A DNA stretch of 64,000 nucleotides, taken from NCBI RefSeq assembly GCF_033947565.1, contig NZ_JARPVX010000007.1, forward strand, positions 65,130 through 129,129, read 5' to 3'. Of this stretch, positions 17,710 through 25,987 are shown piece by piece. The translations under genes and the position numbers were made by a program. Below the pieces are notes generated by a model, which saw only the letters and a list, made by a program, of their open reading frames with translations, ran no database searches and was not told where the DNA came from. The stretch comes from Lichenihabitans sp033947565. Its GTDB lineage: Bacteria > Pseudomonadota > Alphaproteobacteria > Rhizobiales > Beijerinckiaceae. Position 1 is the first letter of the stretch, and each line of letters begins with the position of its first letter.

Positions 17710-18537
17710 ATGTACGAGACGGCGCTTCAACTCAACGACGGCAGTTCGATCCCGCAACTCGGGCTCGGCCTTTGGAAAACGCCGGCCGAGGACGCCGCCC
17801 GAACCGTGGCCACTGCGATCGGCGCAGGGTACCGCCACATCGATACCGCGGCGGCCTATCAGAACGAGGAAGGGGTCGGCGACGGTATCCGGCGGGCCGG
17901 GGTGCCGCGCGACAGCATCTTCCTCACCACAAAGGTGTGGAACACGGACCAGGGTTACGACGAAACGCTGCGGGCCTTCGACAGCAGCCTCGAGCGGCTG
18001 AAGATGGATGCGGTCAACCTGTACCTCATCCATTGGCCGTCGCCCACGCGCGGGCGCTACGTCGACACCTGGCGCGCGCTCATCCAACTGAAGCAGGAAG
18101 GCCGGGCGAAGGCGATCGGCGTCTCGAACTTCACGCCGGAGCACCTCGCACGGCTGATGTCCGAAACCGGGATCGTCCCGGTGCTGAACCAGGTGGAACT
18201 CCACCCGCACTTCCAGCAACGGGCGCTGCGGAAAGTTCACGCCGAGCTCGGGATCGCCACGGAATCGTGGAGCCCCCTTGGCCAGGGTGGCGTGCTGACC
18301 GACCCCGCGATCGTCGACATCGCCCGCCGCCATGGTCGATCGCCCGCCCAGGTCATCATCCGCTGGCACGTCCAGTCGGGCCTGATCGTGATCCCGAAAT
18401 CGGTGACCCCGGAGCGCATCGTGGAAAATGGCGCGATCGACGACTTCGCGCTGACCGATGACGATGTGGCGGCCATCGCGGCCCTGGATCGGGCTGACGG
18501 GCGGATCGGCTCGAACCCCGACACCGCGACCTTCTGA
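17710..18537 (+). CDS. Aldo/keto reductase, 2,5-diketo-D-gluconate reductase-like
   Basis: NADPH-dependent aldo/keto reductase of 275 aa, the normal length. The catalytic tetrad is visible: Asp and Tyr in HIDTAAAYQNE, Lys in LTTKVWN and His in LYLIHWPSP. The C-terminal IPKSVTPERIVENGAIDDF is the NADPH-binding signature. It reduces aldehydes or keto-sugars in the cytosol; DkgA-type substrates are likely but not proven. An AGGGA lies just upstream of the ATG. A hairpin with a short T-run follows the stop, and the gene is convergent with the sugar operon. Confidence 0.88.
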   Translation: MYETALQLNDGSSIPQLGLGLWKTPAEDAARTVATAIGAGYRHIDTAAAYQNEEGVGDGIRRAGVPRDSIFLTTKVWNTDQGYDETLRAFDSSLERLKMDAVNLYLIHWPSPTRGRYVDTWRALIQLKQEGRAKAIGVSNFTPEHLARLMSETGIVPVLNQVELHPHFQQRALRKVHAELGIATESWSPLGQGGVLTDPAIVDIARRHGRSPAQVIIRWHVQSGLIVIPKSVTPERIVENGAIDDFALTDDDVAAIAALDRADGRIGSNPDTATF

Positions 18538-18552
18538 GCGAGGTGCGGACGG

Positions 18553-18579
18553 GCGGCGCCGACGACCGGCGCCGCTTTG
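18553..18579. terminator. Hairpin between convergent genes
   Basis: A perfect 8-bp stem, GCGGCGCC/GGCGCCGC (18553-18560 and 18568-18575), with a 7-base loop is followed by TTT on the plus strand. It lies 16 bases after the aldo-keto reductase stop and 25 bases before the convergent dehydrogenase stop. The short T-run makes it a weak intrinsic terminator. Confidence 0.5.
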
Positions 18580-18603
18580 CTGGTGCTGCCTGCCCTGGCG
18601 GTC

Positions 18604-19332
18604 TCAGCAGGCCGTGAAGCCGCCGTCGATCGGCAGGCTGACGCCCGAGATCATGCTGGCGCCATTGCCCAGCAGGAACACGATGGGGGCCGCGATCTCG
18701 TCTTCGGTGGCCCAGCGCCCGAGCGGCATGGCCTTCAACACCGGATCGCCGATCTCGGGCCGCCCCCAATACCAGGCCGACATGGGCGTCATGATCACGG
18801 TGGGGTTCACGCCGTTGACGCGGATGTTGTATTTGCCGAGCTCGAGCGCCGACACGCGGGTGATGCTGTCGAGGGCGCCCTTGGAGGCGCCATAGGAGAT
18901 GTGGCCGTTGAGCGCCACGAGCGACGCCTGGCTCGAGACGTTGACGATCGCCCCACCCACGCCCAGTCGGATCATCGACTTGGAGGCATATTTGGTCACC
19001 AACAGCGCCCCGCGGGCGTTGATGCCGACGACCTTGTCGAAGACCGCAATGTCGGTCTCCATCGGGGTCGCGATCTCGCCGCCCCAGCCGCCGCAATTCA
19101 CGACGCCATAAAGGTCGAGCCCGTCGAGCGCGTCGCGGATGGCGTCCTCGGACTGCAGGTCGAAGGGCCGCGTCCGGCATCCGGTTTCAGCCGCCAGCTT
19201 GGCCAGGGCGTCTTCGGAGCGGCCGCTCGCCACCACCTCGGCCCCGGCCGCGACGAGCTGCCGGACCGTGGCGCCGCCGATGCCGCCGCTGGCCCCTGTG
19301 ACCAGCACGGTTTTCCCATCTAATCCAAACAT
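18604..19332 (-). CDS. Short-chain dehydrogenase, L-xylulose reductase-like
   Basis: SDR of 242 aa. The cofactor motif TGASGGIGGATV lies at the N-terminus, VVNCGGWGG replaces the NNAG block, the catalytic Ser is in VNVSSQAS, and YGASKGA gives the YxxxK pair. The sequence resembles dicarbonyl/L-xylulose reductases, which interconvert polyols and ketoses with NAD(P)H. It is the last gene of a transcript that also encodes an ABC sugar importer, two kinases and an aldolase, so it probably makes or uses the pathway ketose. The exact polyol is unknown. Confidence 0.85.
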   Translation of the reverse strand: MFGLDGKTVLVTGASGGIGGATVRQLVAAGAEVVASGRSEDALAKLAAETGCRTRPFDLQSEDAIRDALDGLDLYGVVNCGGWGGEIATPMETDIAVFDKVVGINARGALLVTKYASKSMIRLGVGGAIVNVSSQASLVALNGHISYGASKGALDSITRVSALELGKYNIRVNGVNPTVIMTPMSAWYWGRPEIGDPVLKAMPLGRWATEDEIAAPIVFLLGNGASMISGVSLPIDGGFTAC

Positions 19333-19370
19333 TCAGAATGCTCCGGTTCCGATCGTGGCGGTGATCGGTG

Positions 19371-20132
19371 TCAGCCGCCGATCATCAGCTTGACGACCTC
19401 GTCATGCGTCGTGTCGCCGATCAGGCGCTCGCCCGCGAGGCTGCCGCGCCGCAGGATGACGATGCGGTCGGCGACCGCGAAGATGTCCTGGAGGTTGTGG
19501 CTGATGAAGATGACGCCGCGCCCCTGGGCTTTCAGGTTGCGGATCAGCGTCAAAACCTTGCGCTGCTCGGGCACGCCGAGGGCGGCGGTCGGCTCGTCCA
19601 TCAGGATCACGCGGGCGTTCCAGTACATGGCCCGGCCGATCGCGACCGCCTGCCGCTGGCCGCCCGAAAAGCGGCCCACGGGGGCGTCCAGGCGGTCGAC
19701 GTGGAAGTCGAGCCGCGCCATGGTTTCCTTCGCGGCCGCGGCCATCTTGGGCCGGTCGAGCACCGGCAGCACGCCGAAGGCCCGCCGCATCGGCTCGCGG
19801 CCGAGGAAGATGTTGGCGCCGATCGACAGATTGTCGGCCAGCGCGAGGTCCTGGTAGATCGTCTCGATGCCGGCCTGTCGCGCGGCTTCCGGCGTCGAAA
19901 AGCGGACCGGCGCGCCGTCGAGCCTGATCTCGCCGTCATCCGCCGGATAAACTCCCGAGATCATCTTGGTCAGGGTCGACTTGCCGGCTCCGTTGTCGCC
20001 CGCGAGCGCCACGACCTCGCCCGGATAAAGCGACAGCGAGACGCCCTTGAGGGCCTCGACGCCGCCGAAGCGCTTGGTGACGCCCACCACGTCGAGGACG
20101 GGCTGGGACGAGGTGGATTGCACGGCGCTCAT
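19371..20132 (-). CDS. Sugar ABC transporter ATP-binding protein, single domain
   Basis: ATPase of 253 aa with one nucleotide-binding domain: Walker A AGDNGAGKST, signature FSGGQRQ and Walker B VILMDEPTAAL. Most ribose/xylose-type systems use a double-domain RbsA of about 500 aa; this short form is like the FrcA-type ATPases of rhizobial fructose systems and would act as a homodimer. Its start overlaps the permease stop. It energises uptake by the neighbouring permease and binding protein. Confidence 0.9.
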   Translation of the reverse strand: MSAVQSTSSQPVLDVVGVTKRFGGVEALKGVSLSLYPGEVVALAGDNGAGKSTLTKMISGVYPADDGEIRLDGAPVRFSTPEAARQAGIETIYQDLALADNLSIGANIFLGREPMRRAFGVLPVLDRPKMAAAAKETMARLDFHVDRLDAPVGRFSGGQRQAVAIGRAMYWNARVILMDEPTAALGVPEQRKVLTLIRNLKAQGRGVIFISHNLQDIFAVADRIVILRRGSLAGERLIGDTTHDEVVKLMIGG

Positions 20133-21169
20133 CAGCGGTCTCCCCCGAGCTTGCGTTGCGTCTGGTCGACCAGCACCGAGATGATGATGACGATGCCCAC
20201 GGCGACGAATTGCCAGAAGGGCTCCACGTCCATGAACACGAGGCCGTATTGGATCACCGCGATCACCAGCGAGCCGGCCACTGTGCCGAGGATCGTGCCC
20301 GAGCCGCCGAACAAGCTCGCGCCGCCGATCACCACCGCGGCGATCGAATCAAGCAGTAAGGGTTCGCCCGCCTGCGCAGCCCCGGCGGTGAAGCGCGCGG
20401 TGTAGAGCACGCCGCCGAGGCCCGCGCAGAGCGCCGACAGCAGGTAGAGTTTTCGCGTGTGGCGCCCGACACCGATGCCTGCCCGCAGCGCGGCCTGCTC
20501 GCTGGCCCCCACCGCATAGGTGTGCTGGCCGAAGCGGGTCTGGCTGAGGAGATAGCTCATTGCCAGCAGGAACAGCACCGTGATGAGCACCACCACCGGC
20601 ACGCCCAGCAGGCGGCCGTTGCCGAGTGCCGCGAACCAGGCGTTGTTGACCGGCACGGTGGTGCCGCTGGCCAGCAGAAAGGCGACGCCGCGCGCCACGC
20701 CATACATGCCGAGCGTGCCGATGAAGGGCGGCACCTTCAGCTTGGAGATGAGCCAGCCGTTGACGGTGCCGGGCACCAGCGACACGGCGAGGCCCGCCGC
20801 GACGCCAAGCAGCATCGCCCCGAAGCCGCCGTCCGAACCGCCGGCGTAATTGGCCGCATGGGCCGCCACGACGGCCGACAGGCCCATGATGAAGCCAACC
20901 GAAAGATCGATGCCCCCGGCGATGATGACAAAGGTTTCGCCGAGCGCGAGCAGCAACGGCGCCACTGCGAAGACCGCGATCGACTGCGCATTGTAGATCG
21001 AGAACACGAAGGTCGACCCGTAGCTGACGCGGGCCCAACTCTCGAAGCCGATCAGCAGCAAGGCCAGGAACAGCCACGCCCGCATGGCGGCGAGCCACAA
21101 CACCCAGCGGCTGGCCGGCATGCCCGGCCTCCGTGGCACGAGGAGTTTGGAAGACGTTTGGGCGAGCAT
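20132..21169 (-). CDS. Sugar ABC transporter permease (RbsC/FrcC family)
   Basis: Inner-membrane permease of 345 aa with many hydrophobic segments, beginning AWLFLALLLIGFESWA. The family segment ETFVIIAGGIDLSVG is typical of carbohydrate uptake permeases of the RbsC type, and GGASLFGGSGT is another conserved loop. The ATG at 21169 has GGAG five bases upstream; an earlier in-frame start at 21202 is less likely. A strong stem-loop separates it from the binding-protein gene upstream. Confidence 0.9.
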   Translation of the reverse strand: MLAQTSSKLLVPRRPGMPASRWVLWLAAMRAWLFLALLLIGFESWARVSYGSTFVFSIYNAQSIAVFAVAPLLLALGETFVIIAGGIDLSVGFIMGLSAVVAAHAANYAGGSDGGFGAMLLGVAAGLAVSLVPGTVNGWLISKLKVPPFIGTLGMYGVARGVAFLLASGTTVPVNNAWFAALGNGRLLGVPVVVLITVLFLLAMSYLLSQTRFGQHTYAVGASEQAALRAGIGVGRHTRKLYLLSALCAGLGGVLYTARFTAGAAQAGEPLLLDSIAAVVIGGASLFGGSGTILGTVAGSLVIAVIQYGLVFMDVEPFWQFVAVGIVIIISVLVDQTQRKLGGDR

Positions 21170-21198
21170 GCGCGCTCCGTGAGCTGACGACGGGAAAG

Positions 21199-21223
21199 GC
21201 ACCGCCCCGTGGTGGGGCGGTGC
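21199..21223 (-). promoter_or_regulatory. Perfect 10-bp stem-loop between binding-protein and permease genes
   Basis: GCACCGCCCC (21199-21208) and GGGGCGGTGC (21214-21223) form a perfect 10-bp stem with a 5-base loop, 13 bases after the binding-protein stop and 30 bases before the permease start. On the minus strand it is followed by CTTTCCC, too weak for full termination. Such structures often stabilise the binding-protein message and reduce read-through into the permease. Confidence 0.65.
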
Positions 21224-21236
21224 GGTCGGGCGCGGA

Positions 21237-22214
21237 TCAGTTCTGGTAAACGAACCTGGCGTCTTCGGGCTTGTCGATGTTCGCCTTGTTCAGCACGGTG
21301 AAGCCGGTGCCGATCTTGGTGGGAACCGATTGTCCCGTCAGGTGCGCGTAGGCCGTGAGCACGCCGTAATAGCCGATCTCGGCCGGGTGCTGGGCGATGG
21401 CGGCCTCGATGAGACCGGACTTGATGTTGCCGACGATCGTGGTGGGCGCGTCGAAGGCCACCACCTTGACCTTGCCGCTTTGGCCCGCCTGCTGCACACC
21501 GTTGGCGGCGCCGATGGCCGAAAACAGGTTGGCGCCGAATACCCCTGCGAGATCGGAATTGCGGGCGTAAACCGATTGCAGCTGGGACGCGGCCTTGTTG
21601 GCGTCGTCGTCGTTGAACTGCGTCCCGAGCACCTGGATGCCGGAATGCTTCTTCATCTCCTCCTTGAAGCCTTCTTCGCGCTGGTCGGTGGTGGAAACGC
21701 CCGGCTTGACGTTGGAGACGTAAACCTTGCCCTTGTCGCCGATGGCCGTGGCAAGCGCCCGCGCCGCGATGCGACCGCCTTCCAGATTGTCGGAGGCGAC
21801 ATAAGACAGCGGGAAATCGGCATCGCCCGCGCCTGTCTGGTAATCGCCCGTGCCGATGAATGTGTCGACCGTGACCACCGGGATGCCGGCATCGGCCGCC
21901 TTCTTCAAAGGCTGCACCAGCTGCGTCTTGTCGGTCGGCGCGATCAGGATGGCGTCGGGGTGCCGGGCGATCACGGCGTCGAGAACGGGCGCCTGCTGCA
22001 CCGGGTTGAACTCCGGCGCGCCCTGGAAGACGAGGTCTGCGCCGATGGCCTTGGCCGCAGCTTCGGCACCTTTACGCATGGTGATGTAGAAGGCGTCAGT
22101 GGTCAGACCAGGCACCAGCGCGATCGTGTATTTTTTGGCCTGGGCCTGCGCGCCGGTGGCGAGCGCCATGATCCCGACGGACGCAGCCAAGACGACCTTA
22201 AGCGAATTCTTCAA
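21237..22214 (-). CDS. Sugar-binding periplasmic protein, UUG start
   Basis: Periplasmic substrate-binding protein of 325 aa in the ribose/galactose-binding family. The Sec signal runs KNSLKVVLAASVGIMALATG with cleavage near AQAQA. Ligand-domain segments include IALVPGLTTDAFYITMRKGA, ILIAPTDKTQLVQPL and VVAFDAPTTIVGNIKSG. The best start is TTG at 22214, 5 bases after GGGAGG; an overlapping GTG is out of frame. It delivers a sugar or polyol to the permease encoded next. Ligand identity is not readable from sequence. Confidence 0.88.
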   Translation of the reverse strand: MKNSLKVVLAASVGIMALATGAQAQAKKYTIALVPGLTTDAFYITMRKGAEAAAKAIGADLVFQGAPEFNPVQQAPVLDAVIARHPDAILIAPTDKTQLVQPLKKAADAGIPVVTVDTFIGTGDYQTGAGDADFPLSYVASDNLEGGRIAARALATAIGDKGKVYVSNVKPGVSTTDQREEGFKEEMKKHSGIQVLGTQFNDDDANKAASQLQSVYARNSDLAGVFGANLFSAIGAANGVQQAGQSGKVKVVAFDAPTTIVGNIKSGLIEAAIAQHPAEIGYYGVLTAYAHLTGQSVPTKIGTGFTVLNKANIDKPEDARFVYQN

Positions 22215-22442
22215 TGCACCCTCCCTGAGTGTTTCTTTCGCGCGACCTGCGCGACTGACGTTGCCTGTTGACCAGGTCTGTGTCGTTGCGAGCCTAAGGT
22301 ACGGCTTCCAGGCTCGTCTATGGCCGAGTTCAACCAAACCCGGCGCCGTATCGGGGCCTGCGTCCCGATCCGATGAGCGACCCGTCGAGCGGGTCGTGTT
22401 TGCCAGCCGGCCCGGCCTCCTGCGGCCGAACCCGCGCCGTCC

Positions 22443-22979
22443 TCAGCAGCCTCCCACCGCGTCGTCGATCCAGGCCAGGACGGACCCGATGCTGAGTTCC
22501 TGCGTGGTGTCGATGGCGAGGCATGGGCCCCGGCCGGTCGGTTCCGCCCGCGCCGCGAGCGCCACGAGCTCGGGCACGTATTCGAGGCCGGGATGGCCCG
22601 CCGAGCGGGTTTCGACCCGGGCCCCGTAGCGGGCGGCCAGCACGGCGCCGGGCGCGTGGCACCAGAGCTCGACCACGCGGCCGATGTTCGCCTCGGCCAG
22701 GTGGCGCTCGAGGACCTCCGGCGGCTGGAAGCCGAACCAGGCATCGATCACCACCGTCATCGGGTCCGGCCAATCGGCGATGGCGGCGAAGATGATCTCG
22801 TAGCTGGCCCGGCCGAGCCGTCGGTTGTGTTCGCGGTCGCCGACGCCGAAATGGCCGAACAAGGGCTGTTTGACCGTATCGAGGGTCATCAACGGCACGC
22901 CGCGGCCGCGCGAAACCGCACAGGCGACCGAACTCTTGCCGCTGGCCGGGACGCCGTTGACCAGGATGGCCGTCTTCAT
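22443..22979 (-). CDS. Small P-loop kinase/ATPase
   Basis: Nucleotide-binding protein of 178 aa with an N-terminal Walker A, NGVPASGKSSVA, and VVIDAWFGF as a possible Walker B strand. Size and motif match small-molecule kinases of the AAA_33/zeta-toxin-like P-loop group rather than ABC proteins. Its start overlaps the stop of the ROK kinase gene by four bases, so the two are translationally coupled. In this context it could phosphorylate a sugar phosphate made by the ROK enzyme, giving the bisphosphate an aldolase needs. This is inference; the acceptor is unknown. Confidence 0.72.
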   Translation of the reverse strand: MKTAILVNGVPASGKSSVACAVSRGRGVPLMTLDTVKQPLFGHFGVGDREHNRRLGRASYEIIFAAIADWPDPMTVVIDAWFGFQPPEVLERHLAEANIGRVVELWCHAPGAVLAARYGARVETRSAGHPGLEYVPELVALAARAEPTGRGPCLAIDTTQELSIGSVLAWIDDAVGGC

Positions 22980-23875
22980 GGCTCCACCCTGGCCGGAACG
23001 AGGGCCCGGGCATGCGCGACCGCCGCGAGGGCCGAGCCGATGACGCCGGCATCGTCGCCGAGCTGGGCCGCAGCCACCCGGCATTGGTACCAGGGCGACA
23101 TGGCCGGCGCATGGGCGAGGGCGGCCGCGGCGGCCTGACCGAGGCCGCCCCCGAGCAGCACGAGGTCGGGCGCGACGGCCGCCACCATGCTGTCGATGGC
23201 CGAACGGAGCGGCCCGGCCCAGCGTTGAAGGATCGTGAGGGCCGCGCCGTCGCCTTGTCGGGCCGCGTCCAGCAGGGTTTCGACGCGCGTTCCGGGCGGC
23301 AGTCCGGCTTCGGCGAGGTGACGGCCGAGGGCCGTGCCCGAACTGGTGGTTTCCACGCAGCCGCGCCGACCGCAGTTGCAGGGCTGGCCGCCGGGCTCCA
23401 CCGTGATGTGACCCAGCTGGCCGGCGGTCCCGGCCCCATGGATGACGCATCCGTCGAGCGCCACCGCACCGCCGATGCCGGTTCCGATGGTGAACATCAC
23501 GACGTTGCCGTAGCCCACGCCGGCCCCGAGGGCCATCTCGGCGACGAGCGCCATGCCGCAATCGTTGCCGACCGCCACGGGCTTACCAAAGCTGTCTTCC
23601 AGCCGGCGCACGAGATCATGGCCGCCGAGATCCACATAACCGCCGGACAGCACCAGCTGGCGATTGGCATCGATGCGCCCGGGAACGCCGATGCCGATCG
23701 CATCCACGGCCGTATCGTCCAGGTCCCGACACAGCGCCGTGATGCGGGCGATCACGGCTTCGGGGTCGCGGGTGATGGCTTCGGACCTGTGGTAGGACAC
23801 GCGGCCGTCGATACCGACCCGCGCGGCCCGCAGGTTGGTGCCCCCGATATCCACGCCGATAGAGCAGCGCGTCAT
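22976..23875 (-). CDS. ROK-family sugar kinase
   Basis: Sugar kinase of 299 aa. The phosphate-binding motif GVDIGGTNLRAARV lies at the N-terminus, TIGTGIGGAV is the second ATP/phosphate loop, and GHITVEPGG followed by CNCGRRGCVE is the zinc-binding ROK signature. No DNA-binding domain precedes it, so it is an enzyme rather than a NagC/XylR-type repressor. It would phosphorylate an imported hexose or ketose at C6 or C1. It lies 10 bases after the aldolase gene and overlaps the P-loop kinase gene. Confidence 0.9.
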   Translation of the reverse strand: MTRCSIGVDIGGTNLRAARVGIDGRVSYHRSEAITRDPEAVIARITALCRDLDDTAVDAIGIGVPGRIDANRQLVLSGGYVDLGGHDLVRRLEDSFGKPVAVGNDCGMALVAEMALGAGVGYGNVVMFTIGTGIGGAVALDGCVIHGAGTAGQLGHITVEPGGQPCNCGRRGCVETTSSGTALGRHLAEAGLPPGTRVETLLDAARQGDGAALTILQRWAGPLRSAIDSMVAAVAPDLVLLGGGLGQAAAAALAHAPAMSPWYQCRVAAAQLGDDAGVIGSALAAVAHARALVPARVEP

Positions 23876-23885
23876 TGTTCGGGTC

Positions 23886-24803
23886 TCAGGCGGCATGCGG
23901 GCGCGCAGCGGCCCGGTGCTTTGCGACGATACCCTGGATCTGCCGCAGGCGCGGCACCGCGATGCGGGTCAGGCGGTCCTGGGTGACGGCGCGGTCGAGG
24001 GAGATGCAATCCTTCCAGAGCGCCCGCCCCGCGATGACGCCCGAAGCGCCGTTCGCCATGGCGGTATCGACCTGGCCGAGGAAGGTTTCGTGATCGACGC
24101 CCGCCGACAACACGGCCCAGGGCACCGACCCGCAAAGCTCCGTCACCTTGGCGCAGGCCGCAGCACTGCCCGGATAAGGCAGCTTCAGCACCTTGGACCC
24201 GAGCTCGAGGCAGATGCGGGTGCCGTCCTCGATGAGTGTGGGGAAGCGGGCCTGGTAGTCGTCCCGGCTTTCGCCCGGCAGCTCGTAGGTCAGGAACTCG
24301 ACGACGAGCAGCATGTCCTCCTTGGCGAAATCCGCGATGCAACGGCGGAGGATGTCGATGTTGTCCTGGTTGGCTTTGGCGTGGTCGGCCCGAAGGTAGA
24401 CCATGATCTTGCCGCCCGTGCCGCCGAGTTCGCGAACCCGGCGCGCATCGACGCCCGGCACCAGCTTGGAGAGGCGGTAGCCTTCGGGCGTCGTGTCGAA
24501 GCCGGACGCGTCGAGGCCGACCAGCAGGGCCGTGTCGCGGGCCAGGACGCCCCCGTCCACGATGCCCGGTACGGCGCAGATCGGGTCGAGCAGGATGCAG
24601 GAGGCCTGGCTGGCAAGATGGCGCGTGAGGTCCGCCTTGGTTTCCCCGAGCATGGTTTCGGTGATGGCGGCTTCCTCGCTCGGCTGGGCGGCCATGATCT
24701 TGCGCATGCCGCCGCGCTGGTCGGCGGCGATCACCATCATGGCGCCGTCGGGTCCGCAGATCTGCTGGTAACCCCGAAGTTCCGCAGTGGTCATGGTGGT
24801 CAT
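23886..24803 (-). CDS. Class I aldolase of the tagatose-bisphosphate/sulfofructose-phosphate (LacD/YihT) type
   Basis: Predicted Schiff-base aldolase of 305 aa, near the 290-330 aa of LacD and YihT. The likely active-site lysine is in GSKVLKLPYPG, equivalent to the KVEYP block of the family; other family blocks are VIAADQRGGMRKI, ILLDPICAVPGI and WAVLSAGVDHETF. Family members split tagatose 1,6-bisphosphate or sulfofructose 1-phosphate into DHAP and an aldehyde. As first gene of a sugar-import and kinase operon it probably cleaves the pathway phosphorylated ketose. A GAGG lies about 9 bases before the ATG at 24803; a second in-frame ATG at 24794 is possible. Confidence 0.8.
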   Translation of the reverse strand: MTTMTTAELRGYQQICGPDGAMMVIAADQRGGMRKIMAAQPSEEAAITETMLGETKADLTRHLASQASCILLDPICAVPGIVDGGVLARDTALLVGLDASGFDTTPEGYRLSKLVPGVDARRVRELGGTGGKIMVYLRADHAKANQDNIDILRRCIADFAKEDMLLVVEFLTYELPGESRDDYQARFPTLIEDGTRICLELGSKVLKLPYPGSAAACAKVTELCGSVPWAVLSAGVDHETFLGQVDTAMANGASGVIAGRALWKDCISLDRAVTQDRLTRIAVPRLRQIQGIVAKHRAAARPHAA

Positions 24804-24940
24804 CTGGACAAGCCTCGCTCGAGGTCCGCGCGGCATCGGCATCCGGTCAAGTCGCCGGTGTTCTCGCTGCGGGATTAGCCTACACTCACGTGTCACGCTG
24901 CCGATGCGATCGGCTTCCCATCCGGGCGCCGTCGCGGCAT

Positions 24941-24959
24941 AACGATATGTAATATGTTT
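24941..24959. promoter_or_regulatory. AT-rich imperfect palindrome, candidate SorC-family operator
   Basis: A 19-base imperfect palindrome, AACGATATGTAATATGTTT, is by far the most AT-rich stretch in the divergent gap between the aldolase and SorC-type regulator genes. It lies directly upstream of the regulator's AAAGGAA. The symmetric part is AA..ATAT-N3-ATAT..TT. Its position suits autoregulation and control of the divergent catabolic operon. Confidence 0.45.
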
Positions 24960-25024
24960 CTGAAAGGAATTGCAAGCTGCCTGTTTCCACGCCGGATGCC
25001 TCGACGCGTGCCCTGCTGCACACC

Positions 25025-25915
25025 GTGGCGAAGCTCCACTACGAAGCCGACCTGCCCCAGGTGGAGATCGCGCAGCGATTGAAGCTATCGACCGCGATGG
25101 TGTCGCGCCTGCTGCGTCGCGCCCGCACGGAGGGCATCGTGCGGATCGAGGTCCGCGACCTCGAAACGGCGGAGAACGTCAACGCGGATCTGGCGGAGCG
25201 CCTGGGCCTGCGGCGCGCCATCGTGGTCGATACGGGCGAGGCCGGCGGCACGGCCGCGCTGGCGGCGCCTGCCGGGGCGCTGCTCAAGGAGGCGGGCCTC
25301 GCGTCGGGGTCGGTGATGGCCATCGGGTGGGGCCGGGCGGTGCGCGAGGTGATCACGGCCGGCCTGCCGCGCATGCCGGGCGTCCTCACGGTGCCGGCGA
25401 CGGGCGGCATGCAGCAGCCGGGGCCCCATTTCCAGATCGGGGAATTCGTCCGACTCGCAGCCGATCAAATGGGCGGCACGCCGCATTTCATCCACGTGCC
25501 CTACCTGCCGTCGCGCGATGCCCGCGAGGCGTTGCTGCGCGATGTCGCGACCTCCGAGAACCTCGCCCTGTGGGACCGGATCGACGCCGCCCTGGTGGGG
25601 ATCGGTGTGCCGCATCACGGCGTGGTCGACCACGGGCGGCTGCAGGTCACGCGCGACGAGCAGGAGCTCGTGCAGGCGGCCGGCGACGTGATCCGGCATT
25701 ATTTCGACGACGCCGGCACCCTGATCCCCTGGGAAGGCGCGAAGCGGCTCGTCGCCGTGTCGCCCGGCCAGCTGCGCCGCATCCCGCTCGTGGTCGGCGT
25801 CGCGGCCTCACCCCACAAGGCGAAGGCGATCCGCGGCGCCGCGCGGGCCGGCATGATCAACGCCTTGGTGACCGACCTCGTCACCGCGCGCACCATCCTC
25901 GATCTGCCGGAATAG
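25025..25915 (+). CDS. SorC/DeoR-type sugar-binding transcriptional regulator
   Basis: Regulator of 296 aa from the GTG at 25025. The N-terminal helix-turn-helix is LPQVEIAQRLKLSTAMVSRL, and the rest is the SorC sugar-phosphate-binding domain (SGSVMAIGWGRAVREV, GVGAA-like VVGVAASPHKAKAIRGA). It probably senses a phosphorylated sugar from the divergent operon. The start is uncertain. No ATG is in frame, the GTG has no ribosome-binding site, and the frame stays open upstream to a CTG at 24977 placed 7 bases after AAAGGAA, which would restore the RALLHTVAKLHY helix seen in relatives. Confidence 0.85.
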   Translation: MAKLHYEADLPQVEIAQRLKLSTAMVSRLLRRARTEGIVRIEVRDLETAENVNADLAERLGLRRAIVVDTGEAGGTAALAAPAGALLKEAGLASGSVMAIGWGRAVREVITAGLPRMPGVLTVPATGGMQQPGPHFQIGEFVRLAADQMGGTPHFIHVPYLPSRDAREALLRDVATSENLALWDRIDAALVGIGVPHHGVVDHGRLQVTRDEQELVQAAGDVIRHYFDDAGTLIPWEGAKRLVAVSPGQLRRIPLVVGVAASPHKAKAIRGAARAGMINALVTDLVTARTILDLPE

Positions 25916-25987
25916 GATCGCGCCGGACGCGGTCGTCGCTTCGAAGCCCAAGCCGGATGCGACCCCGGGTCGAGACCTGTCCTCGAC

